A stretch of 13,937 nucleotides of DNA from Fimenecus sp963624605 (GTDB lineage: Bacteria > Bacillota > Clostridia > Oscillospirales > Acutalibacteraceae), in assembly GCA_963624605.1 (NCBI GenBank), contig CAVFQD010000045.1, positions 1 to 13,937 of the forward strand, given 5' to 3'. Within the stretch, counting starts at the first letter, position 1, and every line of letters starts with the position of its first letter. The translations under genes and the position numbers were made by a program. Shown here in pieces: positions 1 through 6,898 of this stretch. A model generated the notes under the pieces. That model saw only the letters and a program-made list of their open reading frames with translations, did no database searches and was not told where the DNA came from.

Positions 1-13
1 TTGGGGTGAAATA

Positions 14-1543
14 ATGTTTTCAAGAGTTGCAAGTGTGGGCCTTTTCGGATTGGAATCTTATCTTGTCGAGGTTGAGGCAAATCTCGGCGCAGGACTTCCG
101 AGGTTTGACATAGTCGGACTGCCCGACACGGCGGTCAGCGAATCAAGGGAGAGGGTGCGCGCGGCAGTACACAACAATGACTACGACTTCCCCGTATCGA
201 GGATTACCGTGAACTTAGCGCCTGCCGACAAGAAAAAGGAAGGCCCCGTTTACGACCTGCCGATACTTGTGGCAATCCTTAAATCCACGGGTCAGTTGAG
301 AGTGAATACGGACAACTGTGCCTTTGTCGGCGAGCTGTCGTTAAACGGAGAGGTTCAGAAAATCAACGGCGTTCTGCCGATGGTTATCAGAGCTCAGAAA
401 GAGAAGATTGAAAACATTTTCATCCCTTACAACAACAGTCACGAGGGAGCGGTGGTAAAAGGAATAAATGTTTACCCCGTCAGAACCGTGCGTGAGCTTC
501 TTGACCACCTGAACGGCATTAAGCTCATAGACCCCGTCTCCGACGATGACTATGCGGAGCTCGGCGTATCGCTCGACCTGCCCGACTTTGCCGATGTAAA
601 GGGTCAGTATCAGCCCAAAAGGGCGTTGGAGGTTGCGGCGGCAGGAGGACACAACATAATGATGATAGGCCCTCCCGGCTCGGGAAAAAGTATGCTCGCT
701 AAAAGGATACCGTCAATTCTCCCCGATATGACCTTTGAGGAGTCGCTTGAAACGACAAACATATACTCCATCTCCGGCAAGCTGCCGAGCGGCGTTTCGC
801 TTGTCAAGGCAAGACCGTTCCGCTCTCCGCACCACACCATCTCCCCTGCCGGACTTTCAGGCGGCGGCACAGTGCCGAGACCGGGCGAAATCTCGCTTGC
901 CCACAACGGTGTGCTCTTTCTTGACGAATTACCCGAATTTTCACGCAGTGCGATGGAAATTCTCCGTCAGCCCATTGAGGACGGAAAAATCACAATAGCG
1001 AGGGTTGCGGCGACATATTCATATCCGTGCTCGGTAATGCTTGTGTGCGCTATGAACCCCTGCCCGTGCGGAAATTTCGGACACCCGACAAAGCCGTGCA
1101 CCTGCGCCAAGGGTGCACCCGCAAGGTATTTGTCAAAGGTAAGCGGCCCGTTACTCGACAGACTTGACATACATATAGAAGTGCCGGCAGTAGACTACGA
1201 CGAGCTGTCCTCTAACGAAAAGGCGGAGTGCTCTGCCGACATCAAAAAGAGAGTTGACGCCGCAAGGAAAATCCAACAGGAACGCCTAAAGGGCACGCAT
1301 ATATCCTGCAACGCAAAAATGACTTCTGCGATGACCCGTGAATACTGTCGGATAACGGACGATGCCGCAAAGCTTTTGAAGGCTTCGTTTGAACAGCTCG
1401 GGCTGTCCGCAAGAGCATATGACAAAATTTTAAGAGTTGCGAGAACGGTTGCCGACCTCGACAATTCCGACATTATAAATTCCGACCATATCCTTGAGGC
1501 GGTTCAGTACAGAAGTCTTGACAGGAAGTTCTGGAAAAATTAA
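14..1543 (+). CDS. comM: YifB/ComM-family AAA+ ATPase (Mg-chelatase-like)
   Basis: Complete 509-residue protein of the YifB/ComM family, the usual family length. The N-terminal part (about 1-170) is the ChlI/Lon-protease-like domain. The AAA+ core follows, with Walker A GPPGSGKS at residues 219-226, Walker B LFLDE at 301-305, a Cys-rich insert (C345, C350, C352, C362, C364) typical of the family, and a likely arginine finger at R383 in LLDRLDIH. The C-terminal region (about 410-509) is the Mg_chelatase_C helical domain. In naturally transformable bacteria ComM is a hexameric helicase that promotes branch migration during integration of taken-up DNA; in Clostridia the role is unproven. The start is ATG at 14 with GGGGTGA just upstream, so the gene is complete at the window edge. 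Its 5' neighbour is outside the window and the next gene is convergent. Family assignment is secure, the cellular role is inferred from homology. Confidence 0.95.
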   Translation: MFSRVASVGLFGLESYLVEVEANLGAGLPRFDIVGLPDTAVSESRERVRAAVHNNDYDFPVSRITVNLAPADKKKEGPVYDLPILVAILKSTGQLRVNTDNCAFVGELSLNGEVQKINGVLPMVIRAQKEKIENIFIPYNNSHEGAVVKGINVYPVRTVRELLDHLNGIKLIDPVSDDDYAELGVSLDLPDFADVKGQYQPKRALEVAAAGGHNIMMIGPPGSGKSMLAKRIPSILPDMTFEESLETTNIYSISGKLPSGVSLVKARPFRSPHHTISPAGLSGGGTVPRPGEISLAHNGVLFLDELPEFSRSAMEILRQPIEDGKITIARVAATYSYPCSVMLVCAMNPCPCGNFGHPTKPCTCAKGAPARYLSKVSGPLLDRLDIHIEVPAVDYDELSSNEKAECSADIKKRVDAARKIQQERLKGTHISCNAKMTSAMTREYCRITDDAAKLLKASFEQLGLSARAYDKILRVARTVADLDNSDIINSDHILEAVQYRSLDRKFWKN

Positions 1544-1566
1544 AAAAATATATATCCGAATATGAA

Positions 1567-1600
1567 AACAGCTGTAAAGGTTAACTCCTTTACAGCTGTT
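1567..1600. terminator. Bidirectional hairpin between convergent genes
   Basis: Perfect 14-bp inverted repeat (1567-1580 with 1587-1600) around a 6-nt loop, placed between the stop of comM at 1543 and the stop of the anti-sigma gene at 1614. On the + strand it is followed by GCTTTTAT and on the - strand by TTTTCAT, so both U-tracts are short and interrupted. The position and stem strength support a shared intrinsic terminator; efficiency is uncertain. Confidence 0.8.
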
Positions 1601-1613
1601 GCTTTTATATCGC

Positions 1614-2475
1614 TTAGCCCTTGATATTCTTATATTCCGGCTTTATAACCTTGTCGGTTATGCTCTTGCCGATTGTAAATTCGGGAGTTCCCATTGAGCC
1701 GGGCGCCACCTCGTATTTATCAAAGACGATAACAAACTCTCCCTTCTTGTTCCAATAGAAATTGCAATCCGCTTCAAGCTTTTCAAAATTCTGACCGAAG
1801 TCCTCGCTGTCCACCCAATAAACCGCATCCGAGTCCTTTTCCATTCTTTGCTTCATCTGGCTTTTTATTTCAGCTTCAACGGTGCTGTAAAACTCGTCGT
1901 TCGCCGCTATATCGCTGAGATTCACGATTTCGCCCTTTGTCTTGTCGATGTGATAATATCTGTAATAGGTATTGCTGCTTCCCGCCGTCTCATGAACGGT
2001 GATTTTAAGAGTGAACCATTTATCGGTATTTGTTACAACGTCATAATCGACATAAATTGCACCGTGTCCCTCGTTGCCTGCCGCCTTGCGTTCTTCATCA
2101 AATTTGTCCGCGAGGATTTTTGTAAGTTCCTCGACATCCTTATTTATATAGTCTGCCGCACCGCTTTCGTTCTCAATTCTCGGAACATTTATTTCCATTT
2201 CATGATTATCGTCCGAATAAAAATAATTTCTGATTGTAACGACCTTGACTATCCTACCGATAACAGGCACGTCGGCAAGTGATTTTGCGTAAGCCTTGCT
2301 GAAATTCGGCATAAGCACCAAGAAAAAGAATACCACGCAAGCCGCTGTGGAAAGGATTTTCGGGAAAATCTTGATTTTACTTGCCGATTTATTCATTTCA
2401 GGCAGAGAAGCAAGTGCGTTTTCAACCGCCTTATTTACATTTTCGGGTACTTCAATACTTTCTTCTTTTGCTTTT
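1614..2475 (-). CDS. rsiV: RsiV-like membrane anti-sigma factor (5' end in N gap)
   Basis: The reading frame runs from the assembly gap to the stop at 1614, giving about 286 visible residues. The first in-frame ATG is at 2396, but coding clearly continues upstream of it (KAKEESIEVPENVNKAVENA), so the true start lies in or just before the N run. The protein has a short cytoplasmic N-terminus, one membrane segment (about 14-32, counted from the 2396 ATG), then FSKAYA followed by KSLADVPVIG and a long extracytoplasmic domain. The AYA motif resembles a signal peptidase site. The C-terminal half, with YEVAPGSMGTPEF near the end, fits the DUF3298/RsiV fold. In B. subtilis, RsiV holds SigV inactive until it binds lysozyme, is cut by signal peptidase and then by an intramembrane protease. 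The gene directly follows the ECF sigma gene, as expected for a cognate pair. RsiV-type assignment is strong; lysozyme as ligand is inference. Confidence 0.85.
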
Positions 2476-2485
2476 NNNNNNNNNN
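2476..2485. other. Assembly gap (10 N)
   Basis: Ten unknown bases fall exactly where the sigma gene should end and the anti-sigma gene should begin. A run of exactly ten N is often a placeholder, so the true size may differ. The frame read through the gap (ending at 2435) is an artefact: the anti-sigma frame downstream of it is clearly coding. Confidence 0.98.
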
Positions 2486-2971
2486 ATTCTTGAAATCCTC
2501 CTTTAAGAGTTCTCTGAGCATTTTTCTTGCACGTGAGAGCTGTTGTTTAACCGCAATAACCGTAGAATTTGTAATCTCGGCGATTTGACCTGCCGAAAGA
2601 TTTTCATAATAATACAGCACAACAACCGTCCTGTACGGCTGCCTTAAGCTTTCTACCGCAGAGCGCAGAGCAATAGAGGTGTCGTCCTTTACGGGTACTG
2701 CTTGTGAAGTTTCGACCTCTTGAATGGGAATTACCTTAGAGTCTTTACGGATAAGCTCGACCGCCGTGTTATGCACAATTCGTAAAATCCACGGCTTAAA
2801 CGACTTAGCACTTTTAAGCGTATCCAAATTTTTATATGCCCTGTATATTGACTCGCTGAGCACCTCTGCGGCGTCGGCGTCATTTTTCGCAACAGAAAAC
2901 GCAAGGGAATACATAGCTTTTTCATTTTCCGTTATCTTCTCGCAAAAGGCGTCTTTGTCAATCAAGCTCAC
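2486..2971 (-). CDS. sigV: ECF sigma factor, SigV-like (3' end in N gap)
   Basis: About 162 residues are visible before the gap, near full length for a small ECF sigma factor. Region 2 spans about 16-77, with the helix FKPWILRIVHNTAVELIRK (region 2.3/2.4) for -10 recognition. Region 4 spans about 104-158, with LRQPYRTVVVLYYYENLSAGQIAEI and the recognition helix VIAVKQQLSRARKML. It would direct RNA polymerase to stress promoters and be held at the membrane by the RsiV-like protein encoded next. The start is GTG at 2971, overlapping the TGA of the upstream gene (GTGA, 4 nt). A TTG at 2965 is an alternative with better spacing from the AAGGGGGAG sequence. The stop is lost in the gap. ECF identity is certain; the SigV subgroup is inferred mainly from the RsiV-like partner. 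Confidence 0.88.
2496..2504 (-). promoter_or_regulatory. Ribosome binding site for the anti-sigma gene
   Basis: The - strand reads AAAGGAGGA inside the last sigma codons, followed by TTTCAAGAAT and then the N run. A start codon beginning with the final AT before the gap would lie 9 nt after GGAGG. This places the anti-sigma start at or in the gap and implies translational coupling to the sigma gene. The start itself cannot be seen. Confidence 0.65.
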
Positions 2972-3756
2972 TCCCCCTTAATTATTTCGGATGTTTTACG
3001 GCAAATCCACTCGCCCCACTGCGCATAATACTTTGCAAGCAAATGAGCGTTGTCCTGCGTTTTGTCGGCTGATAAATTTCCGTCGGCATCATCAAAAACG
3101 GGATTTGCGTCTATATAATATACCTTCTTGCCGTCGGCAAGCTTTGAAAGCTCGGAATTAAGCTTGTTGACAGCAGTGTTGTTAATTACCTTATCGGAGT
3201 CCGAACGGCTTTTTGAAACGTGCAGATTTGCTTGAACAATAATTGTCGCATTCGGTTGCTTTTCCTTTATAAAGCTGATAAGCTCTCCGTATTTAGAAGT
3301 AATGCTGTCAAAGCTGTATCCAAGCTCGTTAATGCCGAGCATTACATATATTTTATCGTATTTTTTATTAGACAGCAACTCATTTAATGTGACTTTTCCG
3401 ACCTTCGGCACGGAAATTCTGTCCTTTTGAGCATTGAACACGCTCATACCTACGGTTGCGAAAAAATCTGCGTTATCAAGTCCCGCATATTCCCTAAGTC
3501 CAACCGTTCTTGAATCGCCGATAAACAATGCCTTTGACAAAGCGTCGGGATTTACAGGCTGCTGCGAAGGCTCGGAGGTGCTCGGTACCGTATTAGGCTC
3601 TGCGGTAGTGCTTTCGGGCTGTGATACGGTTACGGGTTGAGTGTCGGGTGCGGTGTTATCTTCTTTTTTACCCGAACAGCCGTGAAGCGAAAACACAGCG
3701 GTTACGGTAACAGTCAAAATTAAAAGCGTCAAGGTTATAAAATTCGATTTTCTCAT
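2968..3756 (-). CDS. SGNH/GDSL-family lipoprotein, putative O-acetyltransferase/esterase partner
   Basis: 262 residues. The N-terminus is a lipoprotein signal peptide (MRKS, hydrophobic core 6-23, lipobox LHGC with Cys27), followed by a Thr/Ser/Pro-rich linker (about 28-70) and an SGNH hydrolase domain. Catalytic-type blocks are visible: FIGDSRT with nucleophile Ser82, MLGINELG with Asn143, and DNAHL giving Asp235 and His238. The mature protein should be anchored on the outer face of the membrane. SGNH proteins paired with an MBOAT protein (PatB with PatA, AlgX/AlgJ with AlgI) transfer acyl groups to extracellular polysaccharide, so this is the likely transferase half of such a pair. An esterase role is possible. 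AAGGAG lies 8 nt before ATG 3756 and overlaps the stop of the MBOAT gene. Tight spacing on both sides supports one operon. Confidence 0.85.
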   Translation of the reverse strand: MRKSNFITLTLLILTVTVTAVFSLHGCSGKKEDNTAPDTQPVTVSQPESTTAEPNTVPSTSEPSQQPVNPDALSKALFIGDSRTVGLREYAGLDNADFFATVGMSVFNAQKDRISVPKVGKVTLNELLSNKKYDKIYVMLGINELGYSFDSITSKYGELISFIKEKQPNATIIVQANLHVSKSRSDSDKVINNTAVNKLNSELSKLADGKKVYYIDANPVFDDADGNLSADKTQDNAHLLAKYYAQWGEWICRKTSEIIKGE

Positions 3757-3768
3757 TTTGCAGTCTCC

Positions 3769-5163
3769 TTAAAATCTAAAATACAAAAACGGGTCGTCAA
3801 AGCCCTTATACATACAGTAAATACTTGCGGAAAATATCGCAAGCAGCAATATCGGAACAAGTACGCTGTTTCTTATGCGTTCGAGAAGCTTATACGGAAG
3901 CCTTGTCGAAAACAAAATCGAAGCGATAAAAAACGGATAGTATTCCTTCAAATATTTAAGATAATCATACTTAAATATTGACAACGCCCCTGTGCCAAAG
4001 AACGGGAAAAGCCTTGTAAACAAAACTCCGAGCTCTCTCATATCCGACACCGCAAACACCGCCCACATAAGCGGAATTATTAAAAGCATATAAATATGAC
4101 CGATTGCGGGATGGGAATTGAGGAATTTACCCGTCAAGTATTTTTCCGTCGCAATCAACAAAAATAAGATAAAGCCCCACAGCAGAAAATTATATCCTGC
4201 ACCGTGCCATATTCCCGTCAAGAGCCAGACAAACAACAGGTTAAACAGATTTCTCGCCTTTGAGCATCTGTTTCCGCCAAGCGGAATGTAAACATATTCT
4301 CTAAACCACGAGCCGAGGGTTATGTGCCACCGTCTCCAAAATTCCGTTACGGTAAGGCTCATATACGGATGGTCGAAGTTTTTCGGCAGCTTAAAGCCGA
4401 GCATTTTTCCGAGCCCTACTGCCATAAGCGAATATCCGAAAAAGTCAAAATATATTTGAAACGAATACGCAAACAGAGCCATCCACGCAAGCGGTGTTGA
4501 TACGCTCTCGAAGCCGATTGCAAGCGTTTGCGACCAAAGCTTTCCGATTGGATTTGCAAGTAAAACCTTTAATCCCAATCCAAATATGAACATTCCCAAG
4601 CCGCAGAGCACGGCAGAAGCATTTATTTTTCTGCTTTTCAATGTGCCCTTAACCCGTGAATATGTGATGATAGGACCTGCTATGAGTTGTTCAAACATTG
4701 CAATATAAACAGCATATCTCAAGGCGCTTTTTTCAGCCTTTGTTTTTCCTCTGTAAACGTCCGCTATATATGATACACCCTGAAAAGTATAAAATGAAAT
4801 TCCTATCGGAAGTCCCAACGACGGTATTCCCGACAGCTTAGGGATAAACGGTGTAAGCTGCGAAAATATAAAGTCCGAATACTTGAATACACTCAATGTT
4901 ATCAAATGGAATAATATGCCCGATATAAGTATCGCCTTTTTGTGCTTTTGATATTTTTCAATCCCGACACCGACCTCAAAATCAACTATTATACTCAAAA
5001 CGAATAACGCAAAGTGATACGGCGTCTTTAATGTTCCGACAAGGTAAAAGCTGAGACTTCCGATAAGCAGCACAGCATTTTTCCACTTGTCGGGGACTAT
5101 ATAATAGCAGGCAAAAAATACCGGCATAAATATTAAAACAAAATTAAGACTGCTGAAAACCAT
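3769..5163 (-). CDS. MBOAT-family membrane O-acyltransferase (AlgI/PatA-like)
   Basis: 464 residues, strongly hydrophobic with roughly ten or more membrane segments. Family signatures include FQIYFDFFGYS (235-245), FWRRWHITLGSWFREYVYIPLGG (275-297) and TGIWHGAG with the presumed catalytic His320. The length fits AlgI/PatA/DltB-type MBOAT proteins. These move an acyl group, usually acetyl, across the membrane to an extracytoplasmic partner. The gene 12 nt downstream encodes a secreted SGNH lipoprotein, which fits a PatA/PatB-like split system. The polymer modified (peptidoglycan, teichoic acid or exopolysaccharide) cannot be read from sequence; the sigV/rsiV genes in the same operon favour peptidoglycan. 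DltB is less likely because dltA, dltC and dltD are absent. ATG 5163 has AGAGAGGT about 9 nt upstream. It is the first gene of its operon. Confidence 0.9.
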   Translation of the reverse strand: MVFSSLNFVLIFMPVFFACYYIVPDKWKNAVLLIGSLSFYLVGTLKTPYHFALFVLSIIVDFEVGVGIEKYQKHKKAILISGILFHLITLSVFKYSDFIFSQLTPFIPKLSGIPSLGLPIGISFYTFQGVSYIADVYRGKTKAEKSALRYAVYIAMFEQLIAGPIITYSRVKGTLKSRKINASAVLCGLGMFIFGLGLKVLLANPIGKLWSQTLAIGFESVSTPLAWMALFAYSFQIYFDFFGYSLMAVGLGKMLGFKLPKNFDHPYMSLTVTEFWRRWHITLGSWFREYVYIPLGGNRCSKARNLFNLLFVWLLTGIWHGAGYNFLLWGFILFLLIATEKYLTGKFLNSHPAIGHIYMLLIIPLMWAVFAVSDMRELGVLFTRLFPFFGTGALSIFKYDYLKYLKEYYPFFIASILFSTRLPYKLLERIRNSVLVPILLLAIFSASIYCMYKGFDDPFLYFRF

Positions 5164-5188
5164 AGCTTATTTACCTCTCTGATATAAA

Positions 5189-5215
5189 GACGAAGTAAAA
5201 GCTAAAAAGGTGACA
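5189..5215 (-). promoter_or_regulatory. Putative ECF-type promoter of the MBOAT-SGNH-sigV-rsiV operon
   Basis: The - strand carries TGTCAC (5215-5210), a 17-nt spacer and CGTC (5192-5189), about 25 nt before the MBOAT ATG. CGTC is a typical -10 of ECF sigma factors such as SigX/SigV/SigW, and TGTCAC is close to their TGnAAC-type -35. Predicted transcription would start about 20 nt before the ATG, leaving room for the ribosome site. No well-spaced sigma-A promoter is seen here. Short motifs of this kind can occur by chance. Confidence 0.45.
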
Positions 5216-5257
5216 AAAAAAATCGGTGCAATCAAAAAAGATTACACCGATTTTTTT
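5215..5257. terminator. Strong hairpin terminator after the phosphoesterase gene
   Basis: A long stem pairs AATCGGTG-CAATC with GATTACACCGATT around an A6 loop, with A/T runs on each outer side. On the - strand the stem has one U-G wobble and ends in TTTTTTTG, a good intrinsic terminator for the thrS-phosphoesterase operon. Its distal edge touches the -35 motif of the next - strand operon, so the two units are packed back to back. Confidence 0.88.
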
Positions 5258-5266
5258 GTTGATTAT

Positions 5267-6880
5267 TTATTCGTCAATTTTCATTTTCTTGCCGTACTTT
5301 ATCTGATTTACAATAAATCCGATAAGCAATACCAACGCCAACGGAATGAGGAAGATTATAAGCAGCAATACCGAAACAATAATTATCGGCAAGCCCTTAT
5401 TGCTCTTAACCGTATGCTCGGGCTTTGCCTCCTCGGGTACTTCTCCCTGCTCACCCTCGCCGTAAAACGGCATAATCGGGAGCTCGACATCATAGGCGTT
5501 TATACCCCTGTTGTGAATGAGCGGTTCCGCAAAATCATAGAGTGAATCAACCTTGAGAAGCTTTTTGAGGTTGATATGTAAAACGGACAAAATCGAGTCA
5601 AATATGCTGATAAGACCCATAGCTATCTTGTACTGCGGATCCTCAGGATTGTAAAGGTTTTCGCCGCCGTAAAGGTTGAGCACCATATCGATTATAAAAT
5701 CAACCACGCTGTCGTCCTTTATGTCGGCGTAGTCCTCTTTTTTAAGCCCCGTTTCTTTCTTTGTCCACTTAGCAACCGTACCTATCGTAAGCTTGTTGAG
5801 CAGCTTTGCAACAGGCTTTATAAGCCAGCCGAATTTATAGATTACCTTTTTCTTGATGCTCATTGCGGTAACCATATTCGCAAAGGTCTCCGTGTCGCCT
5901 GCGGCAGCCTTGACCATATCCTTTATCATACCCGCAAGCTGATATTTAAGATATTCCTGCATATCCTTGCCCTGCATATCAAAATCGGGCTTTTCGGTAA
6001 TGAAATCGGTCGTTGTGCCGACCTTGCCGCCGTCCTCATCAACGGTAACGGTTCTTATGGTTCCAGGATAGCCTATCGGGGAAGCCGTGGCAATGGTATA
6101 AAATGTATTTCCCCGCTTTGAGGTTATCTTGTCAATGCTGTGTATGTGCGTATGACCGGTGAGCATAAACTGCATACCGAGGTCGGCAAACTGTTCACGC
6201 CTTACATCAAAGTCGCCGAACATATCGTTCTTTCCGATAAGTCCGTAAATCGGGGACGGAGCTATCAGCGGATGATGCGTCATTGCAATGACGAGCTCAC
6301 CGTTTGCCCTTGCCTTTTCGACCTCGGACTTTATCCATTCAAAGCATTCGTCGGAAACTCCGCTTTTGCCCGAAAGGTTCTTGTCATCATTTATCGCAAG
6401 AAGCCTGTATCCGTCCTGAAGCTTTATAGAATAGGACATACTCGGCATATGCACGCTGTCAGCCTGATCCGGTCCGAATTCACGGTACATTTCATAGAGC
6501 TCCTCACGCTTTGCGGCGGGAATTTCTATCTTCTCGTCGCCCCTGTAAGCGTGGGTCTTTCCGTTATCCTGAAAATCGTGCGTTGCGGTAAGAACATATA
6601 CCCTTTTGCCCGAGTTTTTGAGTTCTCGGAGCATTTCGATAAATTCCTTATGCGAGTCATAGTCGCCGTTGGTTGTCGTGTCGCCAGAAAGCAGCACGAT
6701 GTCCGTGCGGTTGTCCTTTTTTATCTGCTCGAAAGCGGCTTTGAGAACCTCCTCGGCACGCTCAAGCAAAAGCTGACTTTTGGAATTACCCTTTTCGTAA
6801 GCCTTGCCCTGTGTTCCGAGCTTTTTTGAATAGTAGTGCGTATCGGTAATGACCGTAACGGTCAAAGGTTGTTTAGCCAT
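5267..6880 (-). CDS. Calcineurin-like metallophosphoesterase with C-terminal membrane segment
   Basis: 537 residues. The N-terminal metallophosphoesterase domain (about 6-290) shows the metal-ligand motifs in order: DTH (Asp13, His15), GD (Asp67), TATHD (98-102), THHP (201-204, His202/203) and GHTH (242-245). The third motif is usually GNH(D/E); here Asn is replaced by Thr100, which may alter metal binding or chemistry. An unassigned, Lys-rich, mostly helical region follows (about 300-490). A hydrophobic stretch (about 497-526) with a central Pro and a basic tail comes last. No N-terminal signal peptide is visible, so the enzyme is likely cytoplasmic and tail-anchored, possibly by a re-entrant hairpin. 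The substrate is unknown. It starts 18 nt after the thrS stop with a weak AAGAGTG site and is probably co-transcribed with thrS. Confidence 0.85.
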   Translation of the reverse strand: MAKQPLTVTVITDTHYYSKKLGTQGKAYEKGNSKSQLLLERAEEVLKAAFEQIKKDNRTDIVLLSGDTTTNGDYDSHKEFIEMLRELKNSGKRVYVLTATHDFQDNGKTHAYRGDEKIEIPAAKREELYEMYREFGPDQADSVHMPSMSYSIKLQDGYRLLAINDDKNLSGKSGVSDECFEWIKSEVEKARANGELVIAMTHHPLIAPSPIYGLIGKNDMFGDFDVRREQFADLGMQFMLTGHTHIHSIDKITSKRGNTFYTIATASPIGYPGTIRTVTVDEDGGKVGTTTDFITEKPDFDMQGKDMQEYLKYQLAGMIKDMVKAAAGDTETFANMVTAMSIKKKVIYKFGWLIKPVAKLLNKLTIGTVAKWTKKETGLKKEDYADIKDDSVVDFIIDMVLNLYGGENLYNPEDPQYKIAMGLISIFDSILSVLHINLKKLLKVDSLYDFAEPLIHNRGINAYDVELPIMPFYGEGEQGEVPEEAKPEHTVKSNKGLPIIIVSVLLLIIFLIPLALVLLIGFIVNQIKYGKKMKIDE

Positions 6881-6898
6881 AGTTTCACTCTTTCAACA

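Noticed and set aside
2435..2475. Sigma factor C-terminus read through the N gap (KQKKKVLKYPKM)
   Set aside because: The stretch is in the wrong frame relative to the anti-sigma coding sequence and arises from the arbitrary gap length.
3769..5163. Assigning the MBOAT protein as DltB of a D-alanylation system
   Set aside because: No dltA, dltC, dltD or dltX lies next to it; the partner is an SGNH lipoprotein, which fits PatA/AlgI-type systems better.
6140..6829. Long + strand open frame opposite the phosphoesterase
   Set aside because: It overlaps the conserved metallophosphoesterase motifs on the other strand and shows no family features or ribosome site of note.
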